DNA from: Actinosynnema sp. ALI-1.44
Lineage (GTDB): Bacteria > Actinomycetota > Actinomycetes > Mycobacteriales > Pseudonocardiaceae
Direction of reading: 5' to 3'
NCBI RefSeq assembly: GCF_001984155.1
Contig: NZ_MTQO01000050.1
Coordinates: forward strand, 1-64,000
DNA length: 64,000 bases
Part shown: piece after piece, positions 35,669 to 46,500 of the stretch
Position numbering within the stretch: the first letter of the stretch is position 1
How the letters are laid out: every line of letters starts with the position of its first letter
Program-made: the position numbers and the translations under genes
Notes under the pieces: generated by a model
What the model was told of the DNA's origin: nothing
Database searches by the model: none
What the model saw: only the letters and a program-made list of their open reading frames with translations

Positions 35669-35688
35669 TGTACCTACTGGTATGTACA
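35669..35688. promoter_or_regulatory. TGTAC palindrome at the cupin gene start
   Basis: The sequence reads TGTACnTACnnGTAnGTACA, a 20-nt dyad with 16 matching positions, of the size and style bound by TetR-family repressors. It overlaps the ATG at 35682, so a bound protein would block both transcription start and translation of that frame. No TetR gene is nearby. Confidence 0.45.
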
Positions 35689-36056
35689 CTCCGATGATGC
35701 ACTCCTCCCACGGCCAACCACCCGCACCGATCACCCGCACGACAGTGCTCAACCAACTGCTGCCGACACCGCATGTGACACAGCGGGTGGAGATCCGGCG
35801 CATCACCATCGCCCCCAACGAGGCAGCGGGCTTACACGTCCACAATGGACCCGTTTTCGGCGCGGTGGAGACCGGCTCGGTGATCTACCAGATCGAGGGT
35901 GAACCCGCGGTCACCCTCAAACCGGGTGACACGTTCTACGAGCCCGAAGGCGCACGCATCGCCCGGTTCGACGCGGAGGGCGAGGGCGTCACGTTCCTCG
36001 GCTACTTCCTGCTGACCATCGACCAGGAACCCGAGATCACATTCCCCTCGACATGA
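35682..36056 (+). CDS. Cupin-domain protein
   Basis: 124 residues if started at ATG 35682; ATGs at 35694 and 35697 are equally possible and would place the operator fully upstream. One cupin domain: VEIRRITIAPNEAAGLHVHNGPVFGAVETGSVIYQIEG carries motif 1 (two His) and LKPGDTFYEPEGARIARFDAEGEG carries motif 2. Such small cupins are often found as quercetinase-like or sensor proteins. It is the last clearly intact gene before the accessory region. Confidence 0.82.
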   Translation: MYTPMMHSSHGQPPAPITRTTVLNQLLPTPHVTQRVEIRRITIAPNEAAGLHVHNGPVFGAVETGSVIYQIEGEPAVTLKPGDTFYEPEGARIARFDAEGEGVTFLGYFLLTIDQEPEITFPST

Positions 36057-36067
36057 GGCCGTCGCAT

Positions 36068-36586
36068 GTGACCAGCGACGAACTTGGATCCCACGAACAT
36101 CTCGGCGCTCGCCGCCGCCGATCTCGACACTCGCCACCAGACCGTGTTGTACAGCAGCGAGGGCTACATGGCGGTGTACGCCATCGGCCGGATGGCACTG
36201 ATGGTCGTCAGCGCGGCTTGGCCGACCACGTCATCTCGATGACCAAGCGATTGCGCCACGAAGTGCCCTCCCTGCTTGGCCACCGGTGTCGTCGAAACGA
36301 CAACCGGGATGCTGCTGACCTACGAGACGACCGACAGGCATCCGCCGGAGGTACTCGACCTGTTGGCGGGAACGACACTCGACCTGTTCCAGGGTCGCAC
36401 CGTCACGATGATCGAAGACATCTTCAAGAGCCGGGGGTTGCTGCCAGCACGGAGCACTACTTCCAGGAAGTCCAGGTGGGCGCATTACGGATGACGCTGC
36501 GGTTGATCATCAGCGCTCCATATCGGCGCGCAGGCCGTCGAGCACAAGTGAGTGTTGTCGACCTACTGAGCTCTGCGTACAGATGA
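36068..36586 (+). pseudogene. Frame-broken roadblock/LC7-like gene
   Basis: Protein-like sequence runs through this stretch but switches frame several times. From about 36081 one frame reads LDPTNISALAAADLDTRHQ and YSSEGYMAVYAIGRMALMVVSA, then stops at 36240. A second frame gives LADHVISMTKRLRHEVPSLL. The first frame resumes at 36276 with ATGVVETTTGMLL, HPPEVLDLLAGTTLDLFQG and MIEDIFKSRGLLP. A return to the other frame gives EHYFQEVQV. Joined, the pieces resemble actinobacterial roadblock-like proteins (ATG..EHYF). At least three indels are needed, so it is decayed. Confidence 0.5.
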
Positions 36587-36610
36587 ACATGCCTCGTGGC
36601 GCGCTCGGTG

Positions 36611-37108
36611 TCAGATGCTGATCGCTTGCAACGTGGCAGCGAGTTCGCGGTCCGGCCTGACGTTTCTGCTGTACAGCGGGCTGCAGGGGGTCGCGGCCAG
36701 TCGGACCATGAGTTCGACGAGGGACACAGTGGGATCGTCGTGGTGGTGGATCTCGGCGAGGCGGGTGAACTCGGTCATGACGCCCACCACGCTACGGTTC
36801 GCGGTAACACCGAGCTGAACGGTCTGCATATGCTGCCGTTCCTGGTCAACGAATGCGGCGGGAGCCTGGTGGACGGTCAGTGCGGTGCTGATCTGCTCGG
36901 CGATCCTGCTGGTCAGGGTCCCCGCAGGTGCCAATGGCAGCAGCACGGGGAGCAACGTCGCCTCGTTGACCAGCAGGGCGGCCCGCGGCCGCCAAAACAG
37001 GACAGTGGCATACCACGGTCCCAGCAACGTCGTCCCCCGATCGTCGTCTCGCGCGGTTGACGGACCTGCCAGGCGCAGCAGCTTCTTGGTGGCACGCACG
37101 ATCAGCAC
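36611..37108 (-). CDS. DUF6933-like protein of unknown function
   Basis: 165 residues from GTG 37108, which has GGGAG 9 nt upstream; ATG 37126 is the alternative. Begins VLIVRATKKLLRLAG, then TTLLGPWYATVLFWRPRAALLVNEATLLPVLLPLAPA, which matches the DUF6933 pattern of short proteins in variable regions of bacterial genomes. No catalytic motif. A seven-copy hexanucleotide repeat and a hairpin lie 39-112 nt upstream of its start. Confidence 0.65.
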   Translation of the reverse strand: MLIVRATKKLLRLAGPSTARDDDRGTTLLGPWYATVLFWRPRAALLVNEATLLPVLLPLAPAGTLTSRIAEQISTALTVHQAPAAFVDQERQHMQTVQLGVTANRSVVGVMTEFTRLAEIHHHDDPTVSLVELMVRLAATPCSPLYSRNVRPDRELAATLQAISI

Positions 37109-37146
37109 CCGTCCATTCTCCCCCACCCACCACTGTGACAGGCCAA

Positions 37147-37188
37147 GCTACGGCTACGGCTACGGCTACGGCTACGGCTACGGCTACG
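37147..37188. repeat. Hexanucleotide tandem repeat, (GCTACG)7
   Basis: Seven perfect copies of GCTACG. It is intergenic, 39-80 nt upstream of the DUF6933-like start on the minus strand, where copy-number change would alter promoter spacing. Because the unit is six bases, open frames run through it on both strands (alternating Tyr-Gly and Val-Ala), but these are not genes. Confidence 0.95.
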
Positions 37189-37189
37189 G

Positions 37190-37220
37190 GCGACGTTGCC
37201 GGGTATCGCGGCAACGTCGC
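37190..37220 (-). terminator. Hairpin after the coiled-coil gene
   Basis: GCGACGTTGCC (37190-37200) and GGCAACGTCGC (37210-37220) form a perfect 11-bp stem with a 9-nt loop, 14 nt beyond the stop of the coiled-coil gene and directly next to the hexamer repeat. Confidence 0.65.
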
Positions 37221-37233
37221 CCTTCACCCCAAG

Positions 37234-38664
37234 TCACGCGGCACCGTGGGACTCAGCCGTGCTGACGAGTTCGGGATCAGTCGCGTGAGCACCGGCCAGT
37301 GCGACAAGCGCCTCGTCGAGCAGACGCCGGACGGCCGAGTTCAGGGCGGTGCACTCGCTGTCGATCTTCGTCGCGTTCCTGTGGATCGTGGCAGACAGTT
37401 TCTTGACCGAGTCGATCTTCACCAGCTGGTTGAGTGCCTCGGCGATCTTCTCCTCGGCCGTGGCGACCTGGTGGACGCCTTTGCGGCTTGCCGTCGCGAT
37501 GGCGGTCGTTCGCAAGAGCATGAGCACGGTGCGCAGGAGGTCGGGGTTGTCGTTGTCGGGGTCGAAGGCCAGCACGAGCCGCTGGGCACCGATCACCCGG
37601 AGGGTCTGTCCTCCGTTCTGGTCGATGGTGCGGACGAGGCCCAGCGAGGCGACGGCGTCACGGTTGCGCTCAGCTTCGGCGAGGTAGTCGGTCCAGCCCG
37701 TGCGGGCCGAGTCGGTCATCTCGATAACGACGCGAGCGGCTCCGTCGTTCAGGCTCAGCACACCGTCCCCCTTCTTGCAGCGGGGCAGGCGTCCGGTCGT
37801 CACGCTGGTGTCCGCGTAGTCGTCGCCGAGACCGGCGGCGATGCCTACCAGCACGGTGTGTACCGAGCCGGCGTAGGACTCGCCCTTGATCGGCGTCACC
37901 TTGGCGAGGGCGGTCGTGGCCTCGTGGACACGCAGTACCGTCGACACCTCCTCAATCTTGCTCGTCAGCTCGGCGTGCTGCTTGGCCAGTTGCCGGGTGA
38001 GCTGTTCTTGCTGGGCGGTGAGTTCGGCAGCGTGCTTGGCCATCGGGGAGGTCGGGTCTGACGGGTCGAACTGCCGAGCCGCCTTGGCCAGCAGTTCGGC
38101 TGTTCCAGCACTCACCTTCGCGTCGAGATCGGTGCCGAACTTGTCGAGCACCGGCTGGAGGCGCTCGACAAGTTCAGGTCTCTCACCAGCGAAGATTCGG
38201 CGCAACTCGGTGTTCAGGTCCTGCCTCGCTGTCATCACCGTTGTGGCGAGCTCCTTGCGACTCTGGGTGTCCGCATCCGTGATGGCCGTTTTGGCGTCTC
38301 GGGCTGCCGCCATGACGGCTTCGGAAGCTTCCTTTACTGCTCGCGCAGTAAGTTCGGCCGCCTGGGCGGTCGAGTGGGCGGTCTTGTCTCCGACATCCTT
38401 CAGCAGCCGCTCGAGCGCTTGGGCCTCCTGGGCCTGTCCGGTCACGCTCAGTGCGTGGGCGCCGATGCGTACGGCCTCAGTGACGTAGTTCGTCAGGTCG
38501 GCGCTGGCGAGGGTATCGAGGTTCTCCACGAGCGGGCCGCGCTCGCCGGAAACCCACCGTCGGGCCTCTCGTGCGACCTCGCGGTCGTGGATCGTCAGTC
38601 GCTCGATGACGACCGCCGTGGCGTCGTTGTCAAAGTGGGCTGAGTGCGTGACGTGCTGGGTCAT
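37234..38664 (-). CDS. Coiled-coil protein of unknown function beside the RM locus
   Basis: 476 residues. After an N-terminal region (TIHDREVAREARRWVSGERGPLV), residues about 75-260 are almost continuous charged helix, for example KDVGDKTAHSTAQAAEL and MAKHAAELTAQQEQLTRQLA, predicted coiled coil. The C-terminal third is compact: RLPRCKKGDGVLSLNDGAARVVIEMTDSARTGWTDYLAEAERNRDA, a layout that recalls RmuC and DUF2130-like nuclease-fold proteins, but the K in the E-x-K position is not clear, so activity is uncertain. It is divergent from the HTH gene of the type I RM operon across 184 nt. Function unknown; a role in the same defence locus is inference. Confidence 0.7.
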   Translation of the reverse strand: MTQHVTHSAHFDNDATAVVIERLTIHDREVAREARRWVSGERGPLVENLDTLASADLTNYVTEAVRIGAHALSVTGQAQEAQALERLLKDVGDKTAHSTAQAAELTARAVKEASEAVMAAARDAKTAITDADTQSRKELATTVMTARQDLNTELRRIFAGERPELVERLQPVLDKFGTDLDAKVSAGTAELLAKAARQFDPSDPTSPMAKHAAELTAQQEQLTRQLAKQHAELTSKIEEVSTVLRVHEATTALAKVTPIKGESYAGSVHTVLVGIAAGLGDDYADTSVTTGRLPRCKKGDGVLSLNDGAARVVIEMTDSARTGWTDYLAEAERNRDAVASLGLVRTIDQNGGQTLRVIGAQRLVLAFDPDNDNPDLLRTVLMLLRTTAIATASRKGVHQVATAEEKIAEALNQLVKIDSVKKLSATIHRNATKIDSECTALNSAVRRLLDEALVALAGAHATDPELVSTAESHGAA

Positions 38665-38848
38665 TGCGTTCTCCTGCGGGAAGCGCTGCCGATGATCGAC
38701 AGCGGGCCCACACAGGTTGAGGCGAGACCAACGTTATTGCCATACGGGAACTTGGATAAGCGGGGTTATCACTTCTCTAGGCAGCAGTATTGGCTGTGTT
38801 CGATACTCTGTGTGTCACGAGTCGGTGGATAGACCGAAGAGGTGTGTC

Positions 38849-40738
38849 GTGGCAGGTGGAGGGCTTACGTTGACGTTGCAGGACGTCGCGGATCTTGCTC
38901 GTGTCCGTCGTCCAGTCGTGAGCATGTGGCGCAACCGGCCGCGTGTCCGCGGTCTGCATGTGCCCTTCCCCGATCCTGTCGAGGTCTCGGGCGGGATGGA
39001 GCGCTTCCGTCGCGAAGACATCGTCGAGTGGCTGGAGCGCACTGGCCGGGGTAACAACCCCGAGGCGAATCTCGACGCACCAGCGTTAAGCGTGCCCGAT
39101 GACGTGCCTCTGGATGAACTCGTCACGTGGCTCTGCCTCGCGGTGTTGACGGGGGAGGATCTGGCGGAGACGACAGCGGAGAACCGCATCACCCTGGCGC
39201 GCGGTGTCGATCCCGACGACCGGGTGCTGTTGTGCGAGGTGGAGGCTTCCGCGCCTGCCGACTCCACGCTGCGGTTCGCCGATGACCTGATTGAGGCGTC
39301 GTACGGCCCACGCGAGGCACTCGACCGGCTGGACCAAGGAAGGGCCGCGCGGACGTTGGGCACTCGTGACCTCACCTCCGATGCGGTCGACCTCATCCAC
39401 GCCGTCGCCGAAGCCTGCGCCTTCCACCTCGACCCCGAAGACGTGTCGCTCGTACACGTTGGCCCGGCGTCGAGCGTGACGCTCGCGCTTGCCGACGCCT
39501 TCACCCGTCTCGTGGTTCCCGGTGGCACTCCCGAGTTGCGGGACATCCGACGCAGGGCGGCGATTCGCGAGATCGAGACCGTGGACGACGCAACAGGCCC
39601 TAGCGTCCGAGTGCTGTCGGCCATCGGCAGGCCCGCCAACGAGGTGCTCGATCTGGTCGACAACCTCGTGCTCGACCTCGGCGAGGGTGAACTCGCGGTC
39701 GTCATCGGGCCGGCCAGCGTCCTATGTGACGAACTACAGGGCGAGCAGGAGCGGCACCGAGCGCAGACCCTCCGCTCGGAGAGCCTCACCGTCGCGCTGC
39801 GCCTTCCTCGGGGCATGTGGCGTGAGGCGCACCGGCAGGCGCTGGGCCTGTGGGTCTGCGCGACCGGAGGGTCCACGCGGCGGCCGCTGGTCGCCGACTT
39901 GGCCGCGTTCACCCGAGACGAACTAGACCTCGGCGACCTCGGTTCCGATGTGACCGGCGCGTTGACCGCCGATCGAGGTCGTGCCTTCCGATATCTCCGC
40001 CCGCACGACCTCGCGCCGATCCTGAGTGCCCGCGCTGTCGTCGTGCCCCGCGGGGTGCGAGCACTGCGGCTCGCGACGACGGAGATCGAGCGGCACCTTG
40101 CCGTCATCAACACGGCCACCCTGGTAACGAACCAGCCGATCCGGCCCTTTGACGTACTGGCCGAACGTGCCACTGGCTCCATGCTGCTGCGCAGGCGGTC
40201 ACTGGGCGAATTGAAAGACCTAGGGCACGTGCGGGTGCTCCGCGGCAGCCGAATCGACCACAGTCACGACAATCCCGCTGGCTCCGTCGCGGTTCTCTCA
40301 GCGGCCTACTCACACGGCGTCGCGCACCTCGACCCGTTCGATGCTGTGCGGCTGTACCCGCGCGCCGTCCGAACAGATCCGGGGGATGTGGTGTTCGCGG
40401 AACGGCCACGCCCGAGTGCGACGGTCGACGACCACGGCGGATCGGTGGTGGCCTCCCCGTCGAAGATCCTCCGGATCAGTTCGCAAGCGGGGATCGGCCC
40501 CCACGCGGTGGCGGCGATCATCAACCGGCTGCCAGACGAGCCCACTGAGTGGCAGACCTGGAACGTGCCGATTCTCGATACCTCCGAGGTGGAGCGGCTG
40601 GAAGAGGCGCTTCTCGCTGCGGTGAACCACGAGACCACCCTGCGGCGCCACCTGGCCGCAACAGGGGATCTCGTCACCGCCATGATCGACGGAGTCGCCG
40701 CAGGCGCAGTGTCTCTCACCACGCGGACAACGCAGTAG
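38849..40738 (+). CDS. HTH protein with degenerate N6-methylase core and HsdS-like recognition domain
   Basis: 629 residues from GTG 38849 (AGAGG 6 nt upstream). The N-terminus LTLQDVADLARVRRPVVSMWRNR, then MERFRREDIVEWLERTGR, is a helix-turn-helix of the MerR/excisionase kind. The middle lines up in order with HsdM-type methylases: TSDAVDLIHAVAEACAF with VGPASSVTLALADAF where motif I DPxCGSG should be, and GELAVVIGPASVLCDEL for the post-motif IV strand, but the NPPF motif is missing. The C-terminal part LGELKDLGHVRVLRGSRI, PGDVVFAERPRPS and GGSVVASPSKILRISS has the order of a type I target-recognition domain. I infer a non-catalytic sequence-specific DNA-binding protein. hsdM starts 14 nt later. 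Confidence 0.65.
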   Translation: MAGGGLTLTLQDVADLARVRRPVVSMWRNRPRVRGLHVPFPDPVEVSGGMERFRREDIVEWLERTGRGNNPEANLDAPALSVPDDVPLDELVTWLCLAVLTGEDLAETTAENRITLARGVDPDDRVLLCEVEASAPADSTLRFADDLIEASYGPREALDRLDQGRAARTLGTRDLTSDAVDLIHAVAEACAFHLDPEDVSLVHVGPASSVTLALADAFTRLVVPGGTPELRDIRRRAAIREIETVDDATGPSVRVLSAIGRPANEVLDLVDNLVLDLGEGELAVVIGPASVLCDELQGEQERHRAQTLRSESLTVALRLPRGMWREAHRQALGLWVCATGGSTRRPLVADLAAFTRDELDLGDLGSDVTGALTADRGRAFRYLRPHDLAPILSARAVVVPRGVRALRLATTEIERHLAVINTATLVTNQPIRPFDVLAERATGSMLLRRRSLGELKDLGHVRVLRGSRIDHSHDNPAGSVAVLSAAYSHGVAHLDPFDAVRLYPRAVRTDPGDVVFAERPRPSATVDDHGGSVVASPSKILRISSQAGIGPHAVAAIINRLPDEPTEWQTWNVPILDTSEVERLEEALLAAVNHETTLRRHLAATGDLVTAMIDGVAAGAVSLTTRTTQ

Positions 40739-40752
40739 GAAGGATAGGCAGC

Positions 40753-42370
<1,618 letters not shown>

Positions 42371-42378
<8 letters not shown>

Positions 42379-43567
42379 GATGAAGAGCACGACCGTTGGA
42401 GCCTTGGGTGATCTATTCGACGGACCGCACGCCACGCCCACTCGACGGTCCGATGGGCCATATTTTCTCAACATTGCTAGCCTAAAGTCTGGGCGACTCG
42501 ACCTGACAGAGTCGGACCACGTATCAAAAGAAGACTTTGAGCGTTGGACACGCCGGGTTACCCCCTGTGCCGGAGACCTTTTGTTCTCCTATGAGACTCG
42601 ACTTGGCGAAGCAGCATTGATGCCTGAAGGAGTCACGGCTTGCTTGGGGCGGCGCATGGCCCTCCTGCGGCCGGATCGCTCGGTTGTTGATCCGCGTTTC
42701 CTGCTCTACTTCTACCTCAGCCCATCTTTCCAGAGAATTATCGCCACAAACACGATCCACGGTGCCACAGTGCCACGGATCGGGCTTTCTACGATGTCAC
42801 AGTGGGAAATTGAAATTCCGACACTCGCTGAGCAGCAAGCTATCGCGGAGGTTCTGGGGGCGCTCGACGAAAAGATCGCCACCAACAGTCGGACTCTGCA
42901 CCTATGCGTGGAGTTGTGTGATGCGAAGTTCGCTCACGCGGTCAACGGCATGCACCTTGGCAATAAAACGTTCGGTGAAATAGCTGAGGTCAGCGGAGGA
43001 GGGACACCGAGGACCGCAGTTGAGGAGTACTGGAAAGGTGAAATTTTGTGGGCAACCCCGACTGATGTGACCGGTCTCGCTGGCCCCTACCTATCTTCTA
43101 CGAGCCGGATGATCACTCAGGCCGGACTGGACTCGTGCGCCTCGACGCTTTACCCTCGAGGTTCAATCCTGATGACTTCGCGAGCGACTATTGGCGCTTT
43201 CGCCATCGCGCAGTCACCGGTCGCAGTAAATCAGGGCTTCATCGTCGTCAATGCCAAAGATCCCAGGTACCAGCTTTGGCTCTTTCATGAGATGCGCGCA
43301 CGCGTCGCCGAGTTTGTCAGTCACGCCAACGGTGCAACTTTCCTCGAACTCAGCAGAGGCAGGTTCAAGCAGTTCCGGGTTCGGATCCCTGATGTGGAGC
43401 TTGTGTATAGCTTCTCGCGGGAAGTGGAGCCACTTCACGCGCTCGCATCGCAGATGATTAGCGAGTCAAGAAAGATGGCGAATGTGCGGGATGAGCTGCT
43501 GCCCCTGCTGGTGTCTGGAAAAGTCCGTGTACAGGACGCAGTGAAGGTCGTGGAGGGAGTTGTGTGA
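42371..43567 (+). CDS. hsdS: Type I restriction-modification specificity subunit
   Basis: 398 residues. Two target-recognition domains in tandem: the first (about 1-140) with LFDGPHATPTRRSDGPYFLN and PCAGDLLFSYETRLGEA, the second (about 200-350) with FGEIAEVSGGGTPRTAVEEYWKG, LWATPTDVTG and YPRGSILMTSRATIGAFAI. Each is followed by a spacer helix (PTLAEQQAIAEVLGALDEKIATNSR and the C-terminal MISESRKMANVRDELLPLLVSGKVRV). The gene is visibly less GC-rich than hsdM and hsdR, normal for hsdS because recognition domains move by recombination. It recognises a bipartite sequence that cannot be read from the protein. Confidence 0.94.
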
Positions 43568-46500
43568 TGGTGGGGCAGCCGGGGTTCAGTGAGGCGGAGT
43601 GGGAGGGCGTAGCGCTGGAGGCGCTCGCCGAGCAGGAGTGGCAGTCGCTTCCAGGGATCGCCATCGCGCCGGGCGCTGAAAGTGGTCGGGCGTCGTGGGA
43701 TGACATCGTGCTTCCCGGGCGGATGCTGGCCAAGATGCGGGAGTTGAACCCACAGGTGCCGGCGGAATACCTGGAGCAGGCGCTCGCGGAGATCATTCAG
43801 CCGACCTCACAGGACGCGATCGCCGAGAACTACCGGCTGCACCAGATCTGTACTCACGGCTACCGCGGGATCAGCTACATCGACGCCGACGGCGTGGAAC
43901 AGAACCCAACGATCCGGCTGGTCAGTCACCAAGTCGGCGATAACGAGCTGCTCGCGGTCAATCAGGTCACCGTCCGCACGGCGGAGGTCGAGCGCCGCCT
44001 CGATGTGGTGCTCTACCTCAACGGCATGCCGGTCGCGATCTTCGAGCTGAAGCAGGCAGGCGCGGCCAAGGCCGATCTCGACGCCGCGCATGCCCAGTTG
44101 GCGACCTACCTGCGTGAGTTCCCGATGGCGTTCCGGTTCGCCGTGGTGACCGTGATCAGCGATGGGATCACCGCCCGCTACGGCACGCCGTTCACTCCGC
44201 TGAACCACTACTCGCCCTGGAACGTCGATGAGGACGGCAAGCCGGTGAAGCTCGGCGAACCGCTCGATGACGTGCACCTCGGCACCGAGTTGGAGTTCCT
44301 GATTGAGGGCGTGTTCAACCCGGAGCGGTTCCTCCAGTTGCAACGGAACTTCACCGCATTCGACGGTGGGGCCGAGGGGTACGCGAAGCGGATCGCCAAG
44401 CCTCACCAGTACTTCGCGGTCACCAAAGCAGTTGGGTCGACGGTCGCCGCTGTGGAGAGCAACGGCAAGGCCGGGGTCGTGTGGCACACCCAGGGGTCGG
44501 GCAAGTCGATGGAGATGGAGCTGTACGCCCAGCTGGTGGCCGCGCAGCCCAAGCTCAAGAACCCGACCATCATCGTCGTAACCGACCGCAAAGAACTCGA
44601 TGGACAACTATACGAAGCGTTTAACCGGTCCCGTCTGCTGAGCGAGTCCCCGACCAAAGCGATGACCCGCGCGCAGCTTCGCGAGGAGCTGGCCAACCGG
44701 GCGACCGGCGGCATCTATTTCACCACGCTCCAGAAGTTCGGTCTTAGCAAGACCGAGAAGGACGCCGGGCTGGATCATCCGCTGCTGTCGGACCGCCGCA
44801 ACATCATCGTCATCGCCGACGAGGCCCATCGCAGCCACTACGACGACCTCGACGGCTACGCCCGCCACCTCAAGGACGCGCTACCCAACGCCGCGCTGAT
44901 CGCGTTCACCGGGACACCGATCTCCTTCGACGACCGCAACACCCGAGAGGTGTTCGGTGACTACATCGACATCTATGACCTGACCCGAGCGGTCGACGAC
45001 GGTGCCACCGTTCCGGTCTACTTCGAGCCACGCCTGATCAAAGTCGGGCTGATCAAGGATGTCAGCGAAGAAGACCTCGACCGGGCCGCGGACGAAGCTA
45101 CCCTCGGGCTCGACGAGGTAGAACGCGACAAGATCGAGAAATCCGTCGCCGTGATCAACGTCGTGTACGGGGCACCCGCACGTCTGGAGGCACTGGCGGC
45201 TGACATCGTCCAGCACTGGGAGACCCGCTCGGAGCAGCTGCGCAAGTTCATCGGCTCCCCCGGCAAGGCGTTCATCGTCGGCGCGACCCGAGAGATCTGT
45301 GCCCACCTCTACGACGAGATCATCAAGCTCAAGCCGGACTGGCACAACGACGCCGTCGACAAGGGCGTGGTCAAGGTCGTCTACTCCGGCTCAGCTCAGG
45401 ATGTCATGCCAGTGGCCAAGCACGTCCGGCGTGACGGACAGAACAAGGTCATCCAGAAGCGGCTCCGTGACGCGGACGACGAACTCCAGATCGTCATCGT
45501 CAAGGACATGATGCTCACCGGCTTCGACGCGCCACCGCTGCACACGTTGTACCTCGACCGCCCTCTCAAGGGCGCGCTACTAATGCAGACCCTGGCGCGG
45601 GTGAACCGCACCTTCCGAGGCAAGCCGGACGGGCTACTCGTCGCCTACGCACCGCTGGCGGACAGTCTCAGCAGGGCGCTCGCCGAGTACACCGACACCG
45701 ACAGGGCCAAGAAGCCGGTCGGCAAGCACGTCGACGAAGCCGTCGACCTCACCACCACGCTCATCGCCTCCCTCGACGAGCTGTGCGCCGGCTACCCGTG
45801 GCGGGCGAAGCTGGATGGCGGCCCGAAAAGCTGGGTCAAGGCCGCCTACGGGCTCACCAACTATCTGCGCTCCCCCACCACCCCTGGCAACCAGGTGCCG
45901 GAAGGCGAGGAAACGCTCGGCGACCGCTTCCGAAAGTTGGCCAACCAACTGGCCCGTGCGTGGGCGCTATGCGCAGGCAGCCAGACCCTCGAGCACCTCC
46001 GAGTCACGGCAAGGTTCTACGAAGAAGTCCGGGTGTGGATGGGCAAGTTCGACGCTCAGCAGCGGCAGGCCGAGGGCAAGCCTGTGCCGGAGGAGATCCA
46101 ACGGATGCTCTCCGCGCTGGTGGCGACCTCAACCGCGTCCGGTGAGATCGTCGACATCTACGCCGCCGCGGGGCTACCGAAACCATCCCTGTCCGATCTA
46201 GGGCCGGGTTTCCAGGTCAAGGCCCAGTCGGCGTCGAACCCACATCTCGCGATCGAAGCGCTGCGTGCACTGCTCGTTGAAGAGTCGGATCACGCCACGC
46301 GGCACAACCTGGTACGCCAGCGGGCGTTCTCCGAGCGAATCGCCGAGCTGATGCGCAAGTACACCAACCAGCAACTCACCTCGGCCGAGGTGATCGCCGA
46401 ACTCATCGAGTTGGCCAAGGTAGTCGCCGCCGAGGGCAACCGCGGCCAGCGCTTCAGCCCACCCTTGTCCCACGACGAGCTGGCGTTCTACGACGCGGTC

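Noticed and set aside
37147-37188. CRISPR array
   Set aside because: Repeat units are directly adjacent without spacers; no cas genes anywhere in the window.
36846-37265. Frames with Val-Ala or Tyr-Gly repeats across the hexamer
   Set aside because: A six-base repeat keeps all frames open; neither frame has a convincing start or any conserved part outside the repeat.
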